Position numbers and translations under genes: made by a program
Notes under the pieces: model-generated
What the model saw: only the letters and a program-made list of their open reading frames with translations
Told to the model about the DNA's origin: nothing
Database searches by the model: none
From: Hydractinia symbiolongicarpus
Taxonomy: Eukaryota > Cnidaria > Hydrozoa > Anthoathecata > Hydractiniidae
Length of the DNA: 64,000 nt
Reading direction: 5' to 3'
Assembly (NCBI RefSeq): GCF_029227915.1
Contig: NC_079875.1
Location: forward strand, 31,689,501 to 31,753,500
In this document: positions 38,801 through 50,738 of the stretch, piece after piece
Numbering within the stretch: the stretch's first letter is position 1
How the letters are laid out: every line of letters begins with the position of its first letter

Positions 38801-41800
38801 TATAACACTCGTCTCTTTTAAAGGCCTCGTTTATCAATTTTACGGCTATAATATATAGAACGTCAGACGAGGTTGTTGACCCTAAACTACAATTATCTTG
38901 TATCAATACGAAAAATCGCAAATATACAACACTCGTCTCTTTTAAATGCCTCGTTTATCAATTTTAAAGATAAAATATATAGAACCTGAGCCAAGGTTGT
39001 CGTTCCTTAATGACAATTTTCTTGTCCCAATACGAAAAATTGCAAATATATAACGCTCGTCTCTTTTAAATGACTCGTTTATAGAATTTACGGCTAAAAT
39101 ATATAAAACCTGAAACGAGGTTGTCGTCCCTAAATGACAATTATCTTGCAACAATACGAAAAATCGCAAATATAGAACGCTCGTCTCTTTTAAATGCCTC
39201 GTTTATCAATTTTAAAGATAAAATATATAGAACCTGAGCCAAGGTTGTCGTTCCTTAATGACAATTTTCTTGTCCCAATACGAAAAATTGCAAATATATA
39301 ACGCTCGTCTCTTTTAAATGCCTCGTTTATCAATTCTACGGCCGAAATATATACAACCTCAGACGAGGTTATTGACCCTAAATGACAATTATCTTGTATC
39401 AATACGAAAAATCGCCAATACTTGACACTCGTCTCTTTTAAATGCCTTGTTTTTCAACTTTACGGCTAAAATATATAGAACCTGAGACAAGGTTGTCGTC
39501 CTTAAAGTGCAATTATCTTGTATCAATACGAAAAATCGCAAATATGTAACACTCGTCTCCTTTAAATGCCTGGTTTAACAATTTTACAGATAAAATATAT
39601 AGAACCTGAGCCAAGGTTGTCGATCCTAAATGACAATTATCTTATATCAATACGAAAAATCGCAAATATGTATCAATCGTCACATTTAAATGCCTCGTTT
39701 ATCAATTTTACGGCTAAAATATGTAGAACCTGAGACGATGTTGTTGACCCTAACTGCTAATTATCTTGTTTGAACACAAAAAATCGCAAATATATGAGAC
39801 TAGTCACATTGAAATGCCTCGTTTATCAATTTTACGGCTATAATATATAGAACCTAGGACGAGGTTGTTTTCCCTAAACTACAATTATCTTGTATCAATA
39901 CGAAAAATCGCAAATATAAGAGACACTCGTCCATTTTAAAGGCCTCGTTTATCAATTTTACGGCTGAAATATATAGAACCTGGGTCGAGATTTTTGACCC
40001 TGAATGACAATTATCTTGTATCAATACGAAAAATCGCAAATATATGAGACTAGTCGCATTGAAATGCCTCGTTTATCAATTTTACGGCCGAAATATATAC
40101 AATCTGAGACGAGGTTATTGCCCTAAATGACAATTATCCTGTATCATTACGAAAAATCACAAATACATGACACTCGTCTCTTTGAAATGCCACGTATATC
40201 AATTCCACGGCTACGATATAAGACCGGAGACGAAGTTGTTGACCCTAAAGTACAATTATCATGTATCAATACAAAATGTCGGAAATATATGAGACACTCA
40301 TCTCTTTTAAATGACTCGTTTATAGAATTTACGGCTAAAATATATAGAACCTGAAACGAGGTTGTCGTCCCTAAATGACAATTATCTTTCAACAATTCGA
40401 AAAATCGCAAATATATCACACTCGTCTCTTTTAAATGCCTCGTTTATCAATTTTACGACTAAAATATATAGAACCTGAGACGAGGTTGTTGACCCTGAGT
40501 GACAATTATCTTGTATCAATACGAAAAATCGCTAATATGTAACACTCGTCTCCTTTAAATGCCTCGCTTGTCAACTTTATGGCTATAATATATAGAACCT
40601 GAGATGAGGTTGTCGTCCCTAAAGTGCAATTATCCTGTATCAATACGGAAAATCGCAAATATATGAGACACTCGTCTCTTATAAATGCTTCGTATATCGA
40701 TCTTACGGCTAAAGTAAAAAAACCTGAAACAAGGTTGTTGACCCTAAATGAATATTTTTTGCATCAATACAAAAAATCGCAAATATATAACATTCACCTC
40801 TTTTAAATGCCTCGCTTGTCAACTTTACGGCTATAATATGTAGAACCTGAGACGAGGTTGTCGTCCCTAAAGTGCAATTATCTTGTATCAATACGAAAAA
40901 TCGCAAATACGTAACACTCGTCTCCTTTAAATGCCTGGTTTATCAATTTTACAGATAAAATATATAGAACCTGAGCCAAGTTTGTCGATCCTAAATGACA
41001 ATTATCTTGTATCAATACGAAAAATCGCAAATATGTATCAATCGTCTCTTTGAAATGCCTCGTTTATCAATTTTACGGCTAAAATATGTAGAACCTGAGA
41101 CGATGTTATTGACCCTAACTGCTAATTATCTTGTATGAACACGAAAAATCGCAAATATATGAGACTAGTCACATTGAAATGCCTCGTTTATCAATTTTAC
41201 GGCTAAAATATATAGAGCCTCAGACGAGGTTGTTGACCCTAAATAACAATTATTTTGTATCAATACGAAGAATTGCAAATGCATGAGACACTCGTCACTT
41301 TGAAATGCCTCGTTTATCAATTTTACGGCTGGAATGATTAGAACCTGAGACGAGATTTTTGACCCTGAATGACAATTATCTTGTATCAATACGAAAAATC
41401 GGAAATATATAACACTCGTCTGTTTAAATGCCTCGTTTATAAATTTTACGGCTATAATGTATAGAACCTGAGACAAGGTTGTCATCCCTAAATGACAATT
41501 TTCGTGTATCAATACGAAAAATTGCAAATGTATGAGACACTTGTCACTTTGAAATGCCTCGCTTATCAACTTTACGGCAATAATATATTGAACCTGAGAC
41601 GAGGTTGTCGTCCCTAAAGTACAATTATCCTATATCAATACGAAAAATCGCAAATATATGAGACTAGTCACATTGAAATGCCTTGTTTATCAATTTTATG
41701 GCCAAAATATATAGAACCTCAGACGAGGTTGTTGACCCTAAATGACAATTATCTTGTATCAATACAAAAATTGCAAATATATAACACTCGTCACTTTGAA

Positions 41801-44800
41801 ATGCCTCGTTTATCAATTCTACGGCTGAAATATATAGAACCTGAGACAAGGTTGTCGTCCCTAATTTACAATTTTCTTGCATCAATACAAAAAATCGCAA
41901 ATATATAACGCTCGTCTCTTTTACATGCCTCGTTTATCAATTTTACGTCTAAAATATATAGAGCCTCAGACGAGGTTGTTGACCCTAAATGACAATTATT
42001 TTGTATCAATACGAAGAATTGCAAATGCATGAGACACTCGTCACTTTGAAATGCCTTCTTTATCAATTTTACGGCTGAAATATATAGAACCTGAGACAAG
42101 GTTGTCATCCCTAAATGACAACTTTCTTGTATCAATACGAAAAATTGCAAATGTATGAGACACTCGTCACTTTGAAATGCCTCGCTTATCAACTTTACGG
42201 ATATAATATATTGAACCTGAGACGAGGTTGTCGTCCCTAAAGTACAATTATCTTGCATCAATACGAAAATTCGCAAATACATGGCACTCGTCACTTTGAA
42301 TTGCCTCGTTTATCAATTCTACGGCCGAAATATATACAACCTGAGACGAGGTTATTGACCCTAAATGACAATTATCTTGTATCAATACGAAAAATCGCCA
42401 ATACTTGACACTCGTCTCTTTTAAATGCCTTGTTTTTCAACTTTACGGCTAAAATATATAGAACCTGAGACAAGGTTGTCGTCCTTAAAGTGCAATTATC
42501 TTGTATCAATACGAAAAATCGCAAATACATAAAACTCGTCTGTTTTAAATGCCTGGTTTATCAATTTTAGGGACAAAATATAAGAACCTGAAACGAAATA
42601 GTTGAGCCTAGTACAACTATCCTGCGTCAATTCGAAAAATTACAAACATATGAGATACTGGTCAATTTTAAATGCCTCGTTTATCAATTTTACGACGAAA
42701 ACATATAGAACCTGAGACAAGGTTGTCGACCCTAAATGACAATTATCCTGTATCATTACGAAAAATCGCAAATACATGACACTCGTCCCTTTGAAATGCC
42801 ACGTTTATCAATTCCACGGCTAAGATATAAGACCGGGGACGACGTTGTTGACCCTAAAGTACAATTATCATGTATCAATACAAAATGTCGGAAATATATG
42901 AGACACTCATCTCTTTTAAATGACTCGTTTATAGAATTTACGGCTAAAATATATAGAACCTGAAACGAGGTTGTCGTCCCTAAATGACAATTATCTTGCA
43001 ACAATACGAAAAATCGCAAATATATAACGCTCGTCTCTTTTAAATGCCTCGTTTATCAATTTTAAAGATAAAATATATAGAACCTGAGCCAAGGTTGTCG
43101 TTCCTTAATGACAATTTTCTTGTCCCAATACGAAAAATTGCAAATATATAACGCTCGTCTCTTTTAAATGCCTCGTTTTACAATTTTACGTCTAAAATAT
43201 ATAGAACCTGAGACGAGGTTGTTGACCCTAAATGACAATTATCTTGCACCAATACGAAAAATCGCAAATATATAACACTCGTCTCTTTTAAAGGCCTCGT
43301 TTATCAATTTTACGGCTATAATATGTAGAACCTGAGACGAGGTTGTTGACCCTAAACTACAATTATCTTGTATCAATACGAAAAATCGCAAATATACAAC
43401 ACTCGTCTCTTTTAAATGCCTCGTTTATAGAATTTACGGCTAAAATATATAGAACCTGAAACGAGGTTGTCGTCCCTAAATGACAATTATCTTGCAACAA
43501 TACGAAAAATCGCAAATATATAACGCTCGTCTCTTTTAAATGCCTCGTTTATCAATTTTAAAGATAAAATATATAGAACCTGAGCCAAGGTTGTCGTTCC
43601 TTAATGACAATTTTCTTGTCCCAATACGAAAAATTGCAAATATATAACGCTCGTCTCTTTTAAATGCCTCGTTTTACAATTTTACGTCTAAAATATATAG
43701 AACCTGAGACGAGGTTGTCGTCCCTAAATGACAATTTTCTTGTATCAATACGAAAAATTGCAAATGTATGAGACATTCGTCACTTTGAAATGCCTCGCTT
43801 ATCAATTTTACGGCAATAATATATAGAACCTGAGATGAGGTTGTCGTCCCTAAAGTGCAATTATCTTGTATCAATACGGAAAATCGCAAATATATAACAT
43901 TCATCTCTTTCAAGTGCCTCGCTTATCAACTTTACGGCTATAATATGTAGAACCTGAGACGAGGTTGTCGTCCCTAAAGTACAATTATCCTATATCAATA
44001 CAAAAAATCGCAAATATATGAGACTAGTCACTTTGAAATGCCTCGTTTATCAATTCTACGGCCGAAATATATACAACCTCAGACGAGGTTATTGACCCTA
44101 AATGACAATTATCTTGTATCAATACGAAAAATCGCCAATACTTGACACTCGTCTTTTTTAAATGCCTTGTTTTTCAACTTTACGGCTAAAATATATAGAA
44201 CCTGAGACAAGGTTGTCGTCCTTAAAGTGCAATTATCTTGTATCAATACGAAAAATCGCAAATATGTAACACTCGTCTCCTTTAAATGCCTGGTTTAACA
44301 ATTTTACAGATAAAATATATAGAACCTGAGCCAAGGTTGTCGATCCTAAATGACAATTATCTTATATCAATACGAAAAATCGCAAATATGTATCAATCGT
44401 CTCTTTTAAATGCCTCGTTTATCAATTTTACGGCTAAAATATGTAGAACCTGAGACGATGTTGTTGACCCTAACTGCTAATTATCTTGTTTGAACACAAA
44501 AAATCGCAAATATATGAGACTAGTCACATTGAAATGCCTCGTTTATCAATTTTACGGCTATAATATATAGAACCTAGGACGAGGTTGTTTTCCCTAAACT
44601 ACAATTATCTTGTATCAATACGAAAAATCGCAAATATAAGAGACACTCGTCCATTTTAAAGGCCTCGTTTATCAATTTTACGGCTGAAATATATAGAACC
44701 TGGGACGAGATTTTTGACCCTGAATGACAATTATCTTGTATCAATACGAAAAATCGCAAATATATGAGACTAGTCGCATTGAAATGCCTCGTTTATCAAT

Positions 44801-47194
44801 TTTACGGGCGAAATATATACAATCTGAGACGAGGTTATTGACCCTAAATGACAATTATCCTGTATCATTACGAAAAATCACAAATACATAACACTCGTCT
44901 CTTTGAAATGCCACGTTTATCAATTCCACGGCTACGATATAAGACCGGAGACGAAGTTGTTGACCCTAAAGTACAATTATCATGTATCAATACAAAATGT
45001 CGGAAATATATGAGACACTCATCTCTTTTAAATGACTCGTTTATAGAATTTACGGCTAAAATATATAGAACCTGAAACGAGGTTGTCGTCCCTAAATGAC
45101 AATTATCTTGCAACAATTCGAAAAATCGCAAATATATCACACTCGTCTCTTTTAAATGCCTCGTTTATCAATTTTACGACTAAAATATATAGAACCTGAG
45201 ATGAGGTTGTCGTCCCTAAAGTGCAATTATCCTGTATCAATACGGAAAATCGCAAATATATGAGACACTCGTCTCTTATAAATGCTTCGTATATCGATCT
45301 TACGGCTAAAGTATAAAAACCTGAAACAAGGTTGTTGACCCTAAATGAATATTTTTTGCATCAATACAAAAAATCGCAAATATATAACATTCATCTCTTT
45401 TAAATGCCCCGCTTGTCAACTTTACGGCTATAATATGTAGAACCTGAGACGAGGTTGGCGTCCCTAAAGTGCAATTATCTTGTATCAATACGAAAAATCG
45501 CAAATATGTAACACTCGTCTCCTTTAAATGCCTGGTTTATCAATTTTACAGATAAAATATATAGAACCTGAGCCAAGTTTGTCGATCCTAAATGACAATT
45601 ATCTTGTATCAATACGAAAAATCGCAAATATGTATCAATCGTCTCTTTGAAATGCCTCGTTTATCAATTTTACGGCTAAAATTTGTAGAACCTGAGACGA
45701 TGTTATTGACCCTAACTGCTAATTATCTTGTATGAACACGAAAAATCGCAAATATATGAGACTAGTCACATTGAAATGCCTCGTTTATCAGTTTAACGGC
45801 TATATTATATAGAACCTGGGACGAGGTTGTCGTCCCTAAACTACAATTATCCTGTATCAATACGAAAAATCGCAAATATAAGAGACACTCGTCAATTTTA
45901 AATGCCTTGTTTATCAATTTTATGGCCAAAATATATAGAACCTCAGACGAGGTTGTTGACCCTAAATGACAATTATCTTGTATCAATACAAAAATCGCAA
46001 ATATATAGCACTCGTCACTTTGAAATGCCTCGTTTATCAATTTTACGGCTGAAATATATAGAACCTGGGACGAGGTTGTCGTCCCTAAACTACAATTATC
46101 CTATATCAATACGAAAAATCGCAAATATATGAGACTAGTCACATTGAAATGCCTCGTTTATCAATTTAACGGCTATATTATAAAGAACCTGGGACAAGGT
46201 TGTCGTCCCTAAACTACAATTATCCTGTATCAATACGAAAAATCGCAAATATAAGAGACACTCGTCAATTTTAAATGCCTTGTTTATCAATTTTATGGCC
46301 AAAATATATAGAACCTCAGACGAGGTTGTTGACCCTAAATGACAATTATCTTGTATCAATACAAAAATCGCAAATATATAACACTCGCCACTTTGAAATG
46401 CCTCGTTTATCAATTTTACGGCTGAAATATATAGAACCTGAGACAAGGTTGTCGTCCCTAAATTTCAATTTTCTTGCATCAATACAAAAAATGGCAAATA
46501 TATAACGCTCGTCTCTTTTACATGCCTCGTTTATCAATTTTACGTCTAAAATATATAGAACCTCAGACGAGGTTGTTGACCCTAAATGACAATTATTTTG
46601 TATCAATACGAAGAATTGCAAATGCATGAGACACTCGTCACTTTGAAATGCCTCGTTTATCAATTTTACGGCTGGAATGTATAGAACCTGAGACGAGATT
46701 TTTGACCCTGAATGACAATTATCTTGTATCAATACGAAAAATCGCAAATATATAACACTCGTCTGTTTTAAATGCCTTGTTTATCAATTTTATGGCCAAA
46801 ATATATAGAACCTCAGACGAGGTTGTTGACCCTAAATGACAATTATCTTGTATCAATACAAAAATCGCAAATATATAACACTCGTCACTTTGAAATGCCT
46901 CGTTTATCAATTTTACGGCTGAAATATATAGAACCTGGGACGAGGTTGTCGTCCCTAAACTACAATTATCCTATATCAATACGAAAAATCGCAAATATAT
47001 GAGACTAGTCACATTGAAATGCCTCGTTTATCAATTTAACGGCTATATTATAAAGAACCTGGGACGAGGTTGTCGTCCCTAAACTACAATTATCCTGTAT
47101 CAATACGAAAAATCGCAAATATAAGAGACACTCGTCAATTTTAAATGCCTTGTTTATCAATTTTATGGCCAAAATATATAGAACCTCAGACGAG

Positions 47195-47355
47195 TGTACT
47201 TCTCTAGAGAATATGCATCTAAAAGCACAATTCTCCCTTTTTACAAGGAATTAAAAAAAAAATATAAAAATAAAAAGGACACAACACATTTGAAAAGATG
47301 AACATAACTTTAACCAAGGGCAGGTAGGTTTCGACCCATATTTCTGAACCTAAGT
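47195..47355 (+). repeat. Left inverted arm
   Basis: 161-bp arm pairing with 53,131-53,287 in opposite orientation. It directly abuts satellite. Just inside it, ggatgtctag (47,359-47,368) and ctagacatcc (47,414-47,423) could form a 10-bp stem. Confidence 0.8.
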
Positions 47356-47480
47356 ACCCTGGATGTCTAGCTGGGTCACCTGGAAGAGGTCCGCGGACGG
47401 TCATCAGCAGAAACTAGACATCCCTATCTTCCTAAAATTAACTTTGACCATTTTCTGTTCAACTGTGTTATTTTTTGTTT

Positions 47481-47540
47481 TTAACTCAGGTAATAAGTGG
47501 AGTCGTTACTCTCCAAAGACAAGATCATGTGTGATCAAAC
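47481..47540 (+). repeat. Short direct repeat, left copy
   Basis: About 60 bp containing gtaataagtggagtcgt and actctccaaagacaagat, repeated at 52,362-52,427 in the same orientation on the other side of the P element. The right copy follows the LINE ORF, so it is probably LINE 3' UTR. The left copy then implies a second LINE 3' end lying upstream. Confidence 0.75.
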
Positions 47541-47611
47541 CCCCCTGCAAATATTTTTTTTATTTTTTATTTATTTTTATTTTAACTGGGGTTAGCCCTT
47601 AAAAACGATTC

Positions 47612-47704
47612 GAATCATGGGCTGCAGCAACTTGGAAAACACGGTGGCGAGAATTGAACTTTCGACTCAAACAATTCATACCAGATCCGTCGGATAAGCC
47701 TAAT
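47612..47704 (+). pseudogene. LINE C-terminal fragment, part 1 (interrupted by P element)
   Basis: The frame ATWKTRWRELNFRLKQFIPD, running to DPSDKPN, ends exactly at the P element target site. It continues without loss of frame at 52,045 on the far side. No in-frame stop occurs after about 47,608, upstream of which a TAA is met. It is a 5'-truncated retrotransposon remnant. Confidence 0.65.
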
Positions 47705-47891
47705 CATAGTCATAAGAAAAAGAGATAGTCTGGTGAATCGAGCGGCTCTATTGTTTATGTTTTTGTTAGCAGAATATACCTCGTACCCAGTGCTTTGACT
47801 GCACGCTCGTGTTGAAAAATGGCGCATTTAAGTGGTTAGTTACTGTAAACGACATAGGATTACCAAACATTTAAACAGAATTATTTTCAAC

Positions 47892-50446
47892 ATGCCTGGC
47901 GAAAATTGCTCTATATACGGTTGCACAGTTTCACGAAGGGCTAAATATAAAGGTCTATCTATTTTTAAAGTTCCTGCTGGTGAGAATCAATTTGACAAGT
48001 CGTGGAGAGAAAAGTTAGTTGATGTTGTGATAAGAGATAGGGAAGTTGATCATGCTCTAAGGGATAGAATTCAAAGAAAGAAAATATATATTTGTGAAAA
48101 GCACTTCAGCGAAGATCAAATGAATCGTAACCACTCTAGCAGAACCACACTTGTTCCCGGTGCTATCCCCACAATAAACCTTCCTATCAAAAGTTTTCCT
48201 TCATCCTCCACATCTTCTAAGCCTCGCCAATCAGCACAATCAATTTTGCAGAAAAAAATTGAACCAGTGGAAAATGTCATTACTGATCAGTACAAGTCAT
48301 TTACAGATTTTATTTCTAAAACTCAGTTATTGAAATTAGTCGGTTGGAGTTTTACCTATACATGTGATTGTGCTTCTTTTGCCTGTCATGATGCTATCCA
48401 CTCAGTTCCAAAGTATGAGATATATGTTGATAATAAATTTGTTTTTTCTGTTCGTGTTTTATTATGGTCTGTTCCTGCTAAACACGACATTTATTCTCAA
48501 TCACTAAAACTTATTACAATCACATATTTAACAAGATTAATTATGGATTTGAAATTATGCCCAGGTTTGACAGACCACTTTGCTGGTAGCTGTCTTGAGC
48601 ACTGTGTTCCAAAAGTATTTAACATCAAGGATAGTACTAGTGCACCTCTTCATCAAAGCAAATGGTATCGATCTCCAAATTGCATAGTTCTTATTCCACC
48701 TTCTTCTGAAAAATGCTTAGAATGTGTTAGGTCGGAGTCAAAAGAAAGCCTAAGTTTGAAAAGGAAAAGGGACAATTTAATTTCACCTGCCAAACTTAAA
48801 GCACCAATTTCCATGACTTCTCCAGACCGAATCATAAAATCCCTTCAAAATCACCGGTTGGAAAATAAAGAATTAAAGGAAGAGTTAAAGAAAATGCAAG
48901 ATGAAATTTCCACTTGTGCAGTTCCAGTCCAAAAAAGTCTTGGTGATGATTTCATAAAAATTATGTCAACAACTAATCGCAAGATACCACCATTCATGAA
49001 ATTTTTTTGGGAAGAGCAGCAGGTTTAGCTGCAAAATCCCCCGCCTTTTATGATGAGATTCGTGTTGACGATAAGAAAGACAGTGGTTTCTTGGTACTCC
49101 CTAGTAGACGTCGTTTAAGGGACTATAAGAACTATATTCGTCCAAAGCAAGGTTTTAACAAAGACGTTATCCAGGAATTGTGTAATATGGTCTCCAAATT
49201 CCAACCACATGAGAAATATGCAATATTATTAATGGATGAAATGAAAATTCAAGAAAGTCTTGTGTGGGATAAGCATAATGGTGATCTTGATCTAAATTAT
49301 GTTGCGTTGAAAAAGGTTGATGAAATTGCATCTCATGTCTTAGTTTTTTTTGTGAGAAGCATTGTAAATCCTTTAAAATTTTCATTTGCAAATTTTGCTA
49401 CTACCAATGTCACATCAATTCAATTGTTTCCTCTCTTTTGGAAAGCGGTTGGCATACTGGATGAAAAATGTGGCATAAAAGTTGTTGGTGTCACAAGTGA
49501 TGGAGCATCTCCAAACCGACGAATGTACCATATGCACCTAAACATGACCCGTGTAGCTGACATTAATGCAGGAGTGGACGTAACATACCGCACTTTGAAT
49601 GTTATGGCGGATGAGGAACGGTACATCTACTTCATCTCAGATCCACCACACTTAATTAAAACAGCCCGCAATTGCCTGAGTAATTCTCTTGCAGGAAGAT
49701 GTACCAGAAGTATGTGGAATGATGGAAGTTATATCACCTGGAACCATATTTCAAAGTTATTCCTTGATGACTTAGACTGTGGATTACATCTTGTTCCTAA
49801 AATAACAAATGACCACATCAAGCTCACACCATATTCGGTCATGAATGTACGTCTGGCAGCACAAGTGTTAAGCGAATCTGCCTTTAACGCTCTTCAATTG
49901 TATGGACCACCAGAAGCTAATGCAACTGCCAAATATTGTAATATGTTCGACCAATTTTTTGACTGTCTTAACGTCAAGAATACCAAAGAAGCAGCAATTA
50001 AACGTAAACCATTTCTTAAACCTTACACATCTGTTGATGATGAAAGATTCTTATGGTTGACCGTAACATTTCTAGGATATTTCAAAACATGGAAGGATTC
50101 AATTGCTGATAGGCCTAGTAATTTTACGGATAATGATAAAGCAAATATGTTTATTTCACGGCAAACCTACCAAGGAATCAAAATCACTGTCCATTCTACT
50201 GTTGAATTAACCCAGTATTCAATTAATAATGGAGTTCCATATGTACTGACAGAAAGATTTTGTCAAGATCCCCTTGAAAACTAATTTGGTCGTCAACGTG
50301 CATTTGGTCATAGAAAAGATAACCCATCAATCCGTGATTTTGGTTATAACGACAACACAATTAGAACACAAAAGATTTTACGACCCATAGCTGGTAACTT
50401 TCATGAAATTGATATTGAAACTGTGCCATGCCGTAAGAGCAATTAA
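47892..50446 (+). pseudogene. THAP9/P-element-type transposase, broken
   Basis: I chose the ATG at 47,892 because THAP domains begin at the first residues. The zinc ligands are C6, C11, C68 and H71, followed by the AVPT-like box PGAIPT, so a THAP DNA-binding domain is complete. A coiled-coil-prone segment (RLENKELKEELKKMQDEIS) precedes the catalytic part. In the second frame (from about 49,022) the RNase H-like core shows LLMDEM, GVTSDGAS and SDPPHLIK, each with a likely metal-binding aspartate. The motif QDPLEN follows, then GYNDNTIRTQK. Lesions: near 49,020 the first frame ends after FFWEEQQ and the second picks up at LAAKSPAFYDE, consistent with a small coding deletion plus frameshift. A TAA at 50,282-50,284 replaces the residue after QDPLEN. 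The frame then runs on to the natural stop at 50,444-50,446. Confidence 0.9.
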
Positions 50447-50738
50447 ACACACTTGGAAGAAAGAAGAAACTAAAAACGGTTATTTTTAGAGCCACACATT
50501 TATAAAAAATATTAAATTGGCTTAATAAGCAAGAACAAGCACTGTATTTCTGCTTAACACAAACATTAATAAAAAATATTTTGAAATACCTTAAAACCTA
50601 TATACACTACCTGGACCTTTTTGTAGACTTCCATAATTATTTATTATACCATGTGCCAAAATAATATTGTTTTAAAATTTGTTGCTATAAAAATAGCAGT
50701 TGTAACAGGTTTATAGTCACTGTTCTGGACTCTTAGTG

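Larger units (their letters stand above)
7828..47194. repeat. 124-bp satellite array with higher-order structure
   Basis: About 39.4 kb of head-to-tail monomers in one orientation, roughly 315 units. Counting a typical unit gives 124 bp, and units of 123 and 125 bp are common. Each unit carries a core AACCT-N6-AGGTT, a gttgtcgtccc or gttgttgaccc segment, caattatcttgtatcaatac, cgaaaaatcgcaaata, an actcgtctc or actcgtcac segment, and atgcctcgtttatcaatttt. The array is uninterrupted by unique sequence or other elements. Local variation is organised into higher-order repeats of 744, 1,618, 2,486 and 3,106 bp and longer, listed separately. Its many open frames on both strands are by-products of repetition. 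A centromeric or heterochromatic role is possible but not shown by the sequence. Confidence 0.97.

Noticed and set aside
7828-47194. CRISPR-like array
   Set aside because: Repeats are 124-bp homologous monomers with no unique spacers between them, and there are no cas genes. The DNA is eukaryotic.
7828-47194. CENP-B box in the satellite
   Set aside because: No match to the CENP-B box core was seen in monomers. A centromeric role remains possible but unsupported.
48653-49626. Minus-strand frames inside the P transposase
   Set aside because: They are shadows of the recognisable THAP and RNase H-like coding sequence on the plus strand.
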